This document shows, in pieces, positions 1-11,303 of a DNA stretch of 64,000 nucleotides. The notes under the pieces are model-generated. The model searched no databases. It was given only the letters and a program-made list of their open reading frames with translations, and was not told the origin of the DNA. The stretch is from NCBI GenBank assembly GCA_037501455.1, contig CM074862.1, positions 57,381,501 to 57,445,500 of the forward strand, given 5' to 3'. Both the position numbers and the translations under genes were made by a program. This DNA comes from Lantana camara (Eukaryota > Streptophyta > Magnoliopsida > Lamiales > Verbenaceae). Each line of letters starts with the position of its first letter. The first letter of the stretch is position 1.

Positions 1-2202
1 TGCTAATTGCTTGATTTGTCGATCGAATTGTACTTCAATGTATACGAAATCATGTATGAAATGAATTATGATATATATGAACTTGTTATGGTTGGGAGTT
101 GATAGGTAAGCTCATGTGATTTATATGAAAACTCGAAGCATGCTATTATGTGATTTTATTGTTCTTGTACGACGTGCTTCTATATGAAATGTGATATGTT
201 TTGATTTGCAATGTGAAGCCCAGCATGTTAAATTTGTTAATTGTTTAGCCTAGAGGGGAGGTTAGTGTAATTTTTCGGAAATGTGTAAAATTTGCGTGAT
301 TGAATTAATTAAACCCCGTTAATTGAATTTGTTATGTAATAAATGAATTGTTTGTGTGATAAATGAAATGATATGATTTGCCTTGCCTTTCAGCTCTCTT
401 ATTTGCATTAATTGTGCATGTTGAATGTAATTAATATAACTTTGAACTCTGCTTATGTGATTGCATTCCTTGAGTGTTTGAGCATTGTCGTGCGTCTCTG
501 TGTGGTTGTCTGAGTCCAAGTCTGAGCTCTGTGTGGTATTTTGTGTGTTCATTGGTTCAGGTGCACCCGGGGTGGTGACAAGTGGTCGTGCAGGTTCCGG
601 GGTGGACCATTTGCTGTGTCTTCGGCTGTGTTTGGTTCCAGTTGAGGTTAGGATATAGTTATACCCTATCGCTATGTGCCCGTTTTCGAATGTGTACGAT
701 TTATAAGCCTGGTATATACGTAGATATGTGTGAAATATACACTTTGATGGTTTTGTCATAAGTTTGAAAGTAAAGAACGCTATGTATGAGCCTATGTATG
801 CTTACTGTCGGTTTGTTATGACTTCGAGGTCAGTCTGCATGATATGTACGTACGATAAGATAAGTACGATATGCATGAGATAAATCTGTCTGTCTGTGTG
901 TGGCGGGTTAAGTTTCCAATATATATTTGTTATCTGTGTGATGGGCCCCGGAGTTGTGCGTAAGGGAGACCCGGGACGACGATGGGGTCGCCGGTTACAA
1001 CCCCTGTGCACTTCTCCACAAAAGGGAGACTTAGCTCATCCTCGGGAGGTCGAGGGGAAAGCGGGTCTTCTTGAGCCGGCGGCGTGCTACGTGACCCGTT
1101 GAAGGAGCGGGTGGATCCCCCGTCTCATTACATTTCTATGTGGGGGTTGAGAGGGGCACCTCTCTTCCCCAAACGGCGTGAAGGAAGGTACGTTTGATTT
1201 GATTCCGTTTGTTTATGCCTGTGTGTGATCTGAGGAGTTTGGTTGGATTAAATTCGTACCCGCCAAGTGTTCTGTCTGTCCGTCTGTCATAAATTCGTGA
1301 AACGAGGGTAGATTCTTAAATTAAGATAAAAATTGGATTTTTGCTATTAAACTAATAAGTTATCTTTTGATACGTGTGCTAAGTCTGCATGAGTTGAACG
1401 TATGTTTTGAGATATGCATAAGCTAAGTTTTGTTCGTTATGTTTTGACAAGTCTCCCTATGTGTATATTATCACGGGAAAATGTTTTGGCGTGCAAAAAC
1501 TAACCCCGGGTTCATGAATATTACTTCTACTTTGTGCTGTGCTCTATATATATGTATAGCGTGCGTGTGTTAACCCCTCGCTCAGTTTTGGACTGACCCC
1601 TCCCCTTTTATGTTTTAGTTTGCAGGTTTTGCCTTGGAGTTCGTTGGAGCTACGCGGTTGTTAGTGTCTGTCGAGTCGGTGTCAGTTTGTCTGAGTTTGA
1701 TAAGTGCTTTATTCGAATCACGTTTGTTAATTTTGTACAAGCTATGATATATTTTATGCAGGTTCGTACTTATGATTTGAATGTATAGAATTCGGGACAG
1801 GTTAGGACAGGTGCTCGGATTAGTCGAACCCGTTTGATTATATGTTTGATCGGGACAGGTTTCTAGGGCCAGTTGAACCCGTTTTGTTGTTTAGTTATTC
1901 GGGACAGGCTAGGACAGGTTGCCTTGTTTAGTTGAACCCGTTTGGGTTGATGCTGTTTTACTTTCTGGATATATGAATTTATGATCGCTGATTTAAGTTT
2001 TTGAAAATTCGTATTTTTGGATTGCTTCAGCATTCAGGTTCTCCATATCTGTTTCTGTGCAGGGTTTAGGTACCGCCTAGCTTAGGTTGTTTTTCGTTTG
2101 TCACCCGTTCGTTGTGACTTGGTGCGTGTGCGGACCTTCAATTTCGCACACGTGTCGGGTCATAGTGCGTGGGTGTGATGCCCTACTGCTTGGGGTGTTA
2201 CA
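1..2202 (+). mobile_element. LTR-A: 3' part of an old Ty3/Gypsy LTR
   Basis: This is non-coding LTR sequence whose 5' part lies outside the window. It shares blocks in the same order with the G1 LTR: a GTGCACCCGGGGTGGT block near 561, GGATATAGTTATACCCTA near 652, the GCGTGCAAAAACTAA block near 1490, and the end signature GCCTAGCTTAGG...GGTGCG...GGGGTGTTACA. It ends in TTACA at 2202, where an older LTR resumes. Divergence from G1 is clear, so it is a relative and not a recent copy. Short ORFs here are on both strands, lack domains and are not genes. The family assignment is firm; the exact end rests on the terminal CA. Confidence 0.75.
1791..1945 (+). repeat. Three imperfect ~50-60 bp tandem repeats inside LTR-A
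   Basis: Units begin TTCGGGACAGG, ATCGGGACAGG and TTCGGGACAGG at about 1791, 1849 and 1899. Each ends in a (T/C)GAACCCGTTT block. G1 and C carry a single version of this block (GAATTCGAGATAGGCTTCT...TTGAACCC), so the amplification belongs to LTR-A. Confidence 0.7.
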
Positions 2203-2672
2203 CCCTCGTTGTTTCTCTCTTTTTCCCCCTTTAGTTTGAGTTTACAGGTACCCGTTTGAGAGTTGGAGCTAGGCGGTTGTCTTTGAGTCGTGGTTGAGGA
2301 TAGCTCGAGTCTCATGCATCGTACTTTGTTTTCTTTACGCATTTTTCTAAGTGTTGAGATATGTATAAATTTGATACTTAGCTTCTGTCCTGGGATTTAG
2401 TTTTTTATCATTGCCTTGTACCTAAGGATGTGTACGCAATATACAAAGAACAAGCTATGATATGTGCTAGCATGCCATGAGTTTTAATTGATTGCTTCCG
2501 CGAATTATGTTTCTTGCGCACTCTGAGTTAGGGTCTAGACCGCCTAGCTTAGGTTGGATTTTTGTTTGCCACCCGTTCACCATGGCTTGATGCATGGGCG
2601 GAGCTCCCATTTCGTTACACGTGTCGGGCTATGGTGCGGGGGATGTGGTGTCCTTCGCTCCGGGGTGTTACA
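2203..2672 (+). mobile_element. LTR-B: 3' end of another Ty3/Gypsy LTR, host of LTR-A
   Basis: Sequence resumes as CCCTCGTTGTTTCTC and follows the 3' part of the G2 LTR: TTTGAGTTTACAGGT, GAGCTAGGCG, TTAGGGTCTAGACCGCCTAGC, CACCCGTTC, TGGTGCGGGGGATGTGGTG. It ends CCGGGGTGTTACA at 2672. The position of the join relative to the G2 LTR suggests that the element owning LTR-A inserted into it. The left side lies outside the window, so no target duplication can be read. Confidence 0.65.
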
Positions 2673-2906
2673 TGCACACACGAGGAGTAGGTTGCAGATA
2701 TTTGCCCACCCGCCAGGGCTCGCGTATTGACCGCATGAACGATTATGATTATGAATGAAATTTATTATCGTAATCCCGAGCGTTGTTTTCTTTGTTTTAA
2801 CCCACTTGGGAAATATCTTAAAAACCTCGTACGAGATTATAGCTTGCGTGTGGGGGTGTTTAAATTCTGAAATAAAATTATGATATGCACTGTTTTATAC
2901 CCACCT
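2673..2906 (+). mobile_element. LTR-C, left piece: mid-part of an old Ty3/Gypsy LTR (perhaps the 5' LTR of G5)
   Basis: This stretch (AGGGCTCGCGTATTGACCGC, then AACCTCGTACGAGATTATAGC) has the order of blocks seen in the G4 LTR: a CTCGGGTTATTGC-like block, then CTTACCCGAGGTTATAACTTGC. It stops where G1 starts and continues at 22378 with the CCAGTCTCTTATAGATTGAACCC block expected next. It holds no ORF. Assignment to G5 is inference from block similarity and nesting order. Confidence 0.55.
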
Positions 2907-3446
2907 TGTAGCATCCTGCTACTTCGGCATTTTCAGGTACGCGTCACGAGAGAATTTAATCCGTATTTATGTGATTCACATGCTTTAACTGTCAACGTAT
3001 AATTTATTTAAGTTTTATGCGCCTTAGAATTTAAGTAATTGTTTGGGCTCGAATGTCCAATATTTGAAAGTTTAGGGACTTAATTGTAATTAGGGTGTTT
3101 TAGCCTTCGTGGTAATCTTGAGCTCGGGAATTTGAATTCGAATTCAAACCTTGTCATTGAGTTCGTTTCGATCATTCGGATTCAATGAAATTGACTTTGT
3201 ATTTTTCTAAAGCCGTTTGATAGCCCTGCCATTTGAAAATCCGATCCGAAGGACCGGAACTTTTAACCCGAACAGTTTTCACTTGACCCTACCCATTTTT
3301 AGCTCTAAAAAGAGCTGAAAATATCAGCCATTCCTCACATTTGTTTCACGTAATAAGAAGGGAAGAGAGGAAAGAAGAGAAGAAAGCCAAGCCCTCACCC
3401 TTTAGAGCTCAAGTTTCGACTCCATTTCTCGCCCGATAAACGATCC

Positions 3447-3455
3447 AAGGTAAGC
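3447..3455 (+). promoter_or_regulatory. Candidate leader-intron donor in the G1 LTR
   Basis: AAG|GTAAGC (GT at 3450-3451) follows a purine-rich, exon-like stretch and precedes a T-rich one, as at a plant 5' splice site. It is kept in the 3' LTR at 9621. The matching acceptor TTTTCAG|G lies at 6451-6458, directly before the gag ATG. Splicing would remove about 3.0 kb including the PBS. This is prediction only. Confidence 0.5.
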
Positions 3456-3886
3456 TATGAATTTCTCTCTTCGTGTGCTTCTTTTTCTTCCGATTAAATT
3501 CCGTTTCTCTTGCTTGTATCCATGCTTTAGGAGATGATGTTGAATATTATGAGAATGTGAAATTTTGCTCCCAATGTCTCTATACTTGAATTAAATGCTC
3601 TATGATTGATATATATTATTCCCGTGAACTTCCTTGTCGTATATTTATCGAAATTTTGATCGTTGGTTGAGTATTTCTTGAAAATCCATTAATGGAGCTT
3701 GATTTTTGAATGGTAGAAATTGATATGCTTCAATACATGCTTCTTTGATGACCTTGGATGATAATATATGTGTATTTTGAGTGTTTTTGGTGTATTATGT
3801 GATTAGAATGTGGTTTGGGGTGGTTTGGGAAGCACCTCCGTCGATCCCCTGCTTCTTTACTGTGTTTTTTCGGAGAAGACAATCCA

Positions 3887-4005
3887 ACACGGCAGTGTCG
3901 GACTTTAATTCATTTCCAACACGGCCGTGTCAAGCCCTCGACTTTGAATTTTTTTAATTCCGACACGACCTTGTCAGCTTCCAGGCCAATTTTCACACGG
4001 CCGTG
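3887..4005 (+). repeat. Palindrome cluster in the G1 5' LTR (ACACGGCCGTGT type)
   Basis: Four copies of a 12-bp dyad occur in about 120 bp: ACACGGCAGTGT (3887-3898), the perfect ACACGGCCGTGT (3919-3930), a decayed GACACGACCTTGTC (3962-3975), and CACGGCCGTG (3996-4005). The 3' LTR has the equivalent cluster at 10060-10179. G2 and G4 have clusters of other palindromes at a similar LTR position. Confidence 0.8.
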
Positions 4006-4990
4006 CAGTCTTCGTTTGTGATCCATTTGGCCTGAATTTTGGATGGTAGAAACCTTTTTGAGTCTAGAACATTCTCCAATTGGAATCACCTCAAAATTCA
4101 TTCTAGAATGTGAGATATAACCGTTTGAATTTTGTGTCGCCACTTCGCCGGAATTCTGTTCTCGTTCAAATTCAAATGTATACCATTTTCGCCTCGTTTT
4201 GAACCATGTTTTGAGCCACATATCATTTTAAAGATCTTCGTGTCTAGTTTCAGTTCCAAGAAACAAAACTCAATTCCCGTTCCTCAAACTCAAGTTATAA
4301 CCGTTTTTTCTACAACTTGTCCGTTTCGGAAAATTTTCAGCTTTTGCTCGTTTTTGCTCGGAACAATCTCTTGTGCTTTTCTTCTATTCTTCTTACACCT
4401 TTCCACCTACAAACTCATTCCTAACTTATTTTATCTTGTTTATGTATATGTACTTGCTTCTATATGTGTTTTACGTTGGTTGAGTAATATGAATTATTTG
4501 CACGAAGGACCTATGCACCTTGTTATGTATCTCCACCTTGTAATATTCATTAATTGTGCACTTGAACGTGTAATATGATTATAAATGCATATGTTGAGCT
4601 TTGTAATATCTCTCTTTGCATTGAATTGGAGCAAATATGTGTTATGCTTACGTGATTGCATCTCCTATATTCATGAAAAGACACCGTGCGTCTATGTGGT
4701 TTATTCTTGAGTCTAAGACTTGTCTTTTACCTTCAGTTTGTCCAGGTGCACCCGGGGTGGTGTTTTGTTCATCCAGTTGATTCCGGCGTGAATCAAGTGC
4801 TTTGTCTTGGCTTCTTTTGGTACAAGGTGAGGTTAGGATATAGTTATACCCTAGCGCAATGTGCTCGTTTTCGAATGTGTTCGATTTATAAGCCTTTTAT
4901 ATACGTAGATATGTGTGAAATACGTACTTTGATGGTTTTATCTTATGTTTGAAAGTACGAAATGCTATGTATGAGTCTATGTATGCTTAG

Positions 4991-5056
4991 TTTGTTTTGA
5001 TATGATTTTGAAGTTAGTCTGCGTTTGTTTTGATATGATTTTGAAGTTAGTCTGCG
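4991..5056 (+). repeat. 33-bp direct tandem duplication private to the G1 5' LTR
   Basis: Two adjacent identical 33-bp units (TTTGTTTTGATATG... to ...TTAGTCTGCG) fill 4991-5023 and 5024-5056. The 3' LTR near 11068 has one unit, so the duplication arose after insertion. Confidence 0.85.
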
Positions 5057-6187
5057 TGATATGTACGTCCGATATGCTAAGTACGTGGTATGTGTCTGTA
5101 GCGGGCTTAAGTTTTGTTATGCTTTGTGTGTGATATGTTTTGCTTAATGGGGCCCCAACTTCCGTGTAAGGGATGTACCGAAACCCACCTGAGCATTGGT
5201 TGGGGGATGGAGTCCGAGGTTTTGAGAAGCATTGAGTACTCCCCTCATCCGCTTATGGATGGCTAGGGTCGCGCAACCCTTCCATCACCCTATGTATTTG
5301 CCTGGTATGTATTCGTTTTGGTTTCTCTTGTGAGGTTTGCACTCGTGCCCGCCGAGTCATGTTATGTTGGTCTTAAGTTCGTGAAACGGGGGTGGATTCT
5401 CAAATTAAGATAAAATTTGATACACTTTTAACCTAATAAAATATGTGTGGATATGTGTGCTCAGTCTGCATATTTGAACGTACGCATTAAATAAGTTAAG
5501 TTTCATTTGTTCTACTTTGCTAAATCACCCTATATATATATTATCACGGGCAAATGTTTTGGCGTGCAAAAACTAATCCCGGCTTCACGAACATCTTCTT
5601 TTTACGTGCTCTGCTCTGTATATTACATATAGCGTGCGTGTGTTAACCGCTGGCTTAGTCAAGAGTGACTGACCCCTCCCTCTTTATTTTTTTAGCTTTG
5701 TAGGTTTTGGCTTTGGAGTCTGAGCTGGGCAGAGTGAGTCTACTTTGGAGTCGAGTCTTGTATTAGTTGGGTCTTTGCATTTGCATTTTGAATTCAGTTT
5801 TAGTTTTGTATTATGATCCTATGTACGGATATGTATAAGTATGATTTGTTCATTTATGATTTGAATTCGAGATAGGCTTCTAGGGACAGAATTGAACCCA
5901 TTTATATTTATGATTTATGTTATGATTCAATTTCGGTATTAGGAATTATGCTAGATTGAACCCGTCAACTGTTTGCATGGTTTTGATTTTTGTTTGGCAT
6001 GATCACGCTTCCATATATTCGTTAAGTATTGTGTGTGCAGGGTCTGCGTCCCGCCTAGCTTAGGGTTGGTTTTGTTTTGTTTGTCTCCGTTCGCTATGGT
6101 TTGGTATGTGTGCGGAGTCCTTGTTTACACGTGTTGAACTATGGTGCGGGGGTGTGGTGCCCATTGTTGGGGCGCTACATTTGTAAG

Positions 6188-6200
6188 TGGTATCAGAGCC
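6188..6200 (+). promoter_or_regulatory. G1 primer-binding site
   Basis: TGGTATCAGAGCC lies 8 bp after the 5' LTR. It is complementary to the 3' end of plant initiator tRNA-Met and primes minus-strand cDNA synthesis. Confidence 0.9.
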
Positions 6201-6458
6201 CCAGGTTGCAAAACCGGGGTTCAGTGTCGTGTTGTGTCATGTCTGTCTAGGTCGTACAACATAGGGTAATTTGGCTATATGCACGTTTGCATCATGATTC
6301 GATTTTCTTTGCGTGTGAAAATTTCCTATTATTTGGTTATCTTTATATTGCGTGATGCATTGCATATCTTAATTGCTCTTGATTGATTTGGTTACGTGAC
6401 ATATGCACTTACTAATCGACACGCATGTACTTCTATTGTAGTTGTTGAGATTTTCAGG

Positions 6459-7322
6459 ATGCCACAACGTAGACACTACGGTCCACCTTCTTATCAACAT
6501 CCGTACAATCGCAGTCTTCAACCGGAGAACCACATATGAATTCGATGGTAATGAAGTACCGGGAGTTCAGGACATTTGATCCTCCTCAATTCCGAGAAGG
6601 AGACGATATAAAGGCCGAGGAATGGCTCTCGGAGATATAGAGCATGGTTGAGATATGGTCGTGTGATTCCCCGAACATAGCTCGCGTTGCGATAGAACTT
6701 CTATAAGGACAAGCAAGACAACGGTGGAAAGGATTTCCCCAACAATTAGAGGCATCGAGCTTAGAGATGACATGGGATGTGTTTGTTCGGGAGTTTAGGA
6801 AAAAGTTCGCACCGGCCGTTTTACAAGAACGAAGACTCGAAGAATTCCTCGCGAGAAATTGAGTGCTTATGTACCCCACATTACGAGCAACGATGAAATG
6901 AAGGCTAGGAACTTTATGGAAGGTCTTCGGGATGAAATCAAGGAAGTTTTAATTACGAAGAACACGAGTACGTGGGATAAGACCACAAAGAGAGCTTTAA
7001 TGGTCGAAACGTGGATTATAACAAGAAGTAAAGAGAAGGATGAATCGGAGTCTAGACTTGAACTGGGTCTATGCTCCAATCTACAAGTAGGAGGAAAATC
7101 TTACTAATTCGGGAATCAAACTAAGAAGATTCATGGGAAGAAGTATAAGGTCGGGAATTCTTCAAAGACAAAGAAAGAGCTTCAACCGTGTACCCATTGT
7201 GGAGGAACCAATCATGCCTACGATGTGTGTTGGGATAGGTTGAAGAGATACTACGCTTGTGGATCAACCGAGCACAAGGTCTCCGAGTGTGATCGGTCGA
7301 AAGCTAGTAGGCACCGAATGTA
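6459..7322 (+). pseudogene. gag: Decayed gag of G1
   Basis: The ATG at 6459 follows a TTTTCAG|G acceptor-like site. The first frame stops at 6537-6539. A second frame from 6545 carries a gag-like stretch (FRTFDPPQFREGD, AEEWLSEI, RRW-type remnants), with stops at 6638, 6704 and 6860. A third frame covers 6859-7107 (SAYVPHITSNDEMKARNFMEGL), the usual region after the capsid core. A CCHC knuckle, C-x2-C-x4-H-x4-C, is readable at 7189-7230 (CTHCGGTNHAYDVC). A second knuckle follows but its first Cys is replaced by Tyr. Gag forms the particle and binds RNA; this copy cannot make a full protein. No pol follows. Confidence 0.75.
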
Positions 7323-7369
7323 AGGTCAACGACTTCAAATTGAAGGCTTACGTCAACCTAGGAATTGAG

Positions 7370-7536
7370 GTATTTGCATTCATAGCACGTGCATTCATAA
7401 CATATTAAATTTTGTAATTAAATTGCTCTACGTGTTATAATCGCAATGTGTAGCATTTTCTACGTGCTCGAGTGACTCTATGATGCATTTCATCTATACA
7501 TATAATCCGACATACATATTTAGTGTTTATTTGTAG
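7370..7536 (+). other. Candidate 167-nt intron after the G1 gag zinc knuckle
   Basis: Donor-like GAG|GTATTT at 7370 is followed by CATTCATAGCACGTGCATTC, a motif that recurs after donor-like sites in G2, G4 and G5. A candidate acceptor TTATTTGTAG ends at 7536. Candidate introns in G4 and G5 with the same motif are 176 and 173 nt. RNA support is not available here. Confidence 0.4.
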
Positions 7537-9038
7537 AATGTTCATTCACTTATACGGCCGAGTTCGAGTCTTATCTAGTGGGAAGAGATGGTTGAAGTGA
7601 GGGTTGAATTAAAGGTCTTCCTCGAGATTTGGTTGCCGACTATGGGGTGATACGAGGATATGTCAAGGAAGTAGGCTCGAGAAACCTACATACCAGGTTA
7701 AAGAAATGGGATCCGAGAGTGCTTCGAAGGAAAAGTTAAAGTTCGTCTTTCGAAGAAGGCATTATGGCATTTTCTACAATAAATCATATCGGTGAAGAAC
7801 TTGGACATAGAGGTCGTCGAGGAACCATCGGGTTCTAGAATTTGTACAAGAAGTCATGTTAATGAACCAAGAACACTTAATCAAGGAATCTAGGGCTAGG
7901 GCGATTGGCTAAAGACAGAACTCAATTATGAAAGGAATTCCACGATGATATTGGAAGAAACGAGTAGGACAAGGATCGAATTGAGGATTTTTTTTTTTGG
8001 GATTAAGAATGCAGAAGATAGGGTGACATAAAAAATGAATCGAAGAGAAGATTGAATTTGAAGAATCTATACGTTGAGTTGGAGATTTCAAATTGAAGTG
8101 TACGACATTGAGAGCAAGTGTAACCAACCGCAAACCCGGGGCCAGAGGATTTATTTAAATCTTGGAAGGAAGGAGATCGGAAAAAATTATTGGGATCCAA
8201 GACTCCATCGAATAGGGGATTTTTCTTAAATAGGAGAAGAAGATCTACCAATGAAATTCATGGAGGCAAGAAATTTAAAGGATTCGGATTTTCGAAAGAA
8301 AATGAGATCAAGTGCATACATGGGAATGGGGTTTCGAATCATAGTGTTGGTCAAAGCCGAAATCAAGTTCGAGATTGAAGGACGAATGGGAATCGGAGTA
8401 TTAGTGCACCTCGAGGGCTCAAGCCATGACCTCAAGAACGAGAAAGCTACAATCATGGCCTTGGATTTGGTTCAAATCATCACGAACATTCATATATCGG
8501 TAAACGGTACACTTAAACATGCATATCACGTGCATCATGCATCTTTTAGCCTTGTTTTGTGTGTTGTGTGAGTTCTTAGTCACCCTACGGGGTAGTTTGA
8601 GCTGACAGGTACTTTTGATTTGGGTAAGTTGAGGGTCGTGCTTTGCAAGGGCCTACTCAACGAACTTCCAAGAGTCTTCAGTTAGAGGCAAGCAACGGTT
8701 CGAATGTTAACTTCGAATCACGGGTTAGATTGGTGTTAGAAGACTCGTTTGGGATGGAGAATGAGTGGTGGAAGTTCTTTAACAACCCCATTCGTGATTC
8801 CGAGTTGTAAGTGGTTTGGATGGATTAAAACGGTGGGAGTTGAATCACTTTGGACCCTCCTATCATGCGAAAACGTTCGAGCTATTCCATGCCGAGATCT
8901 TGCTCGTGTGAAGCTTGAAGTGGATTCAAACCCCTTGGCACTTGAAGACCTTTCTCGAGCTAACCCTCGTCGGGGCGTCATGAACCTCGAACTTTGGTGA
9001 ATACGGGAGAGTTACTCGTAGCTCTTACTCGAGCGTTA
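7537..9038 (+). other. G1 internal region without a readable gene
   Basis: The + strand is rich in purines, as in old coding DNA, but all frames are broken. ORFs such as 8251-8571 have no recognisable domain. A second donor-like site with the conserved motif lies at 8507 (AACG|GTAC...CACGTGCATCATGCATC), with a possible acceptor GCTGACAG at 8608. Nothing here resembles protease, RT or integrase. The part after 8610 (GAGGGTCGTGCTTTGC) resembles G5 near 62217. Confidence 0.55.
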
Positions 9039-9074
9039 GGACCTGAGGACAGGTCCTCTTTAAGGGTGAGAGTT
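9039..9074 (+). promoter_or_regulatory. G1 pre-PPT hairpin and polypurine tract
   Basis: GGACCTG (9039-9045), loop AGGA, CAGGTCC (9050-9056) form a perfect 7-bp hairpin. The tract TAAGGGTGAGAGTT then runs into the 3' LTR. The tract primes plus-strand cDNA; the hairpin recurs with different stems in G2-G5. Confidence 0.8.
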
Positions 9075-10059
9075 TATAGCATCCCGTTACTTTGGCATTT
9101 TCAGGTACGCGTCACGAGAGAATTTAATTCTGTATTTATGTGATTCGCATGCTTTAAATATCAACATGTAATTTATTTAAGTTTTATGCGCCTTTAGAAT
9201 TTAAGTAATTGTTTGGGCTCGAATGTCCAATATTTGAAAGTTTAGGGACCCAATTGTATTTAGGGTGTTTTAGCCTTCGTGGTAATCTTGAGCTCGGGAA
9301 TTCGAATTCGAATTCCAACCTTGTGATTGAGTTCGTTTCGATCATTCGGATTCAATGAAATTAAATTTGTAGTTTTCTAAAACCGTTTGATAGCCCTACC
9401 GTTTGAAAATCCGATCCGAATGGAGCGGATCTTTTGACCCGACCCGTTTTCACTTGACCCTACCCATTTTTAGCTCTAAAAAGAGCTGAAAACATCAGCC
9501 ATTCCTCACATTTGTTTCACGTAACAAGAAGGGAAGAGAGGAGAGAAGAGAAGAAAGCCAAGCCCTCACCCTTTAGAGCTCAAGTTTCGACTCCATTTCT
9601 CGCTCGATCAACGATCCAAGGTAAGCTATGAATTTCTCTCTTCGTGTGCTTCTTTTTCGTCCGATTAAATTCCGTTTCTCTTTCTTGTATCCATGCTTTA
9701 GGAGATGATGTTGAATAGTATGTGAATGTGAAATTTTGCTCCCAATGTCTCCATACTTGAATTAAATGCTCTAAGATTGATATATATTTTATTCCCGTGA
9801 ACTTCCTTGCCGTATATTTATCGAAATTTTGATCGTTGGTTGAGTATTTCTTGAAACTCCATTAATGGAGCTTGATTTTTTAATGGTAGAAATTGATATG
9901 CTTCAATACATGCTTCTTTGATGATCTTGGATGATAATATATGTGTATTTTGAGTGTTTTTGGTGTATTATGTGATTAGAATGTGGTTTGGGGTGGTTTG
10001 GGAAGCACCCCCATCGATCCCCTACTTCTTTGCTGTGGTTTTTCGGAGAAGACGACCCA

Positions 10060-10179
10060 ACACGGCCGTGTCGGACTTTAGTTCATTTCCAACACGGCCT
10101 TGTTAAGCCCTCGACTTTGAATTTTTTTAATTCCGACACGGCTGTGTCAGGCTTTAGGCCAATTTTGACACGGCCGTGT
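10060..10179 (+). repeat. Palindrome cluster in the G1 3' LTR
   Basis: ACACGGCCGTGT is perfect at 10060-10071 and 10168-10179, with decayed copies between (ACACGGCCTTGT, ACACGGCTGTGT). Which copies are perfect differs from the 5' LTR, so the dyads have drifted independently since insertion. Confidence 0.8.
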
Positions 10180-11298
10180 AGCCTTAGTTTGTGATCCGTT
10201 TGGCCTGAATTTCGGACGGTAGAACCATTTCTCAGTCTAGAACATTCTACAATTGGTACGCCATTTTCGTCTCGTTTTGAACCAGGTTATGAGCCACATA
10301 TCATTTTAAAGATATTCGTGTCTAGTTTCAGTTCCAAGAAACGAAACTAAATTCCCATTTCTCAAACTCAAGTTATAACCGTTTTTCTACAAGTTGTCCG
10401 TTTCGGAAAATTTCTAGCTTTTGCCCGTTTTTGCTCGGAACAATCTCTTGTGCTTTTCTTCCGTTCTTCGTGCACCTTACCACATACAAACTCATTCCTA
10501 ACTTGTTTTATCTTGTGTATGTATATGTACTTGTTTCTATATGTGTTTTATGTTGCTTGAGTAATATGAATTATTTGCACGAAGCACCTATGCACCTTGT
10601 TATGTATCTCCACCTTGTAATATGCATTAATTGTGCACTTGAACGTGTAATATGATTATAAATGCATATGTTAAGCTTTCTAATATCTCTCTTCGCATTG
10701 AATTGGAGCAAATATGTGTTATGCTTACTTGATTGCATCTCCTATATTCATGAACATACGCCGTGCGTCTATGTGGTTCATTCTTGAGTCTAAGTCTTGT
10801 CTTTTGCCTTCAATTTGTCCAGGTGCACCCGGGTTGGTGTTTTGCTCATCCAGTTGATTCCGGGGTGAATCAAGTGCTTTGTCTTTCGTTTCTTTTGGTG
10901 CAAGGTGAGGTGAGGATATAGTTATACCCTAACGCAATGTGCTCGTTTTCAAATGTGTTCGATTTATAAGCCTTATATATACGTAGATATGTGTGAAATA
11001 CGTACTTTGATGGTTTTGTCATAAGTTTGACAGTACGAAACGCTATGCATGAGCCTATGTATGCTTAGTTTGGTTTGATATGATTTTGAAGTCAGTCTAC
11101 TTGATATGTACGTCCGATATGCTAAGTACGATATGCATGAATTATGTATATATGTCTGTAGCGGGCTTAAGTTTTGTTATGCTTTGTGTGTGATATGTTC
11201 TGCTTAATGGAGCCCCGACTTCTGTGTAAGGGATGTACCGGAACCCACCTGAGCATCGGTTGGGGGATGGAGTCCGAGGGTTTGAGAAGCATTGAGCA

Positions 11299-11303
11299 CT
11301 CCC
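11299..11303 (+). other. Target-site duplication of C1, left copy (CTCCC)
   Basis: CTCCC occurs here and at 21422-21426, directly outside the TGTTAGG and CCAACA ends of C1. The uninterrupted homologue in the G1 5' LTR has one copy. Confidence 0.95.

Larger units (their letters stand above)
2907..6179 (+). repeat. G1 5' LTR
   Basis: The LTR starts TGTAGCATCC and ends GCGCTACA, followed 8 bp later by the PBS. An AGCTC...GAGCT hairpin with a TAAAAA loop lies near 3300, then a purine-rich leader with a donor-like AAG|GTAAGC at 3450. A palindrome cluster lies at 3887-4005. Small ORFs (for example 4132-4578) are unsupported by domains. The copy differs from the 3' LTR by many point changes and a private 33-bp duplication. 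Confidence 0.85.
9075..11303 (+). repeat. G1 3' LTR, left part (before C1)
   Basis: It starts TATAGCATCC, so the canonical TG is mutated to TA. It aligns in order with the 5' LTR, including the donor-like site at 9621 and the palindromes, until GAGCACTCCC, where C1 begins. The same sequence is uninterrupted in the 5' LTR at 5240-5265, which gives an empty-site comparison. Confidence 0.85.

Noticed and set aside
319..759. 146-codon minus-strand ORF in LTR-A
   Set aside because: The matching segment of the G1 LTR has no equivalent frame, and the translation is low in complexity without motifs.
4132..4578. 148-codon ORF in the G1 5' LTR
   Set aside because: It is not kept in the 3' LTR (only its last part is open at 10431-10655), has no recognisable domain, and lies in LTR sequence.
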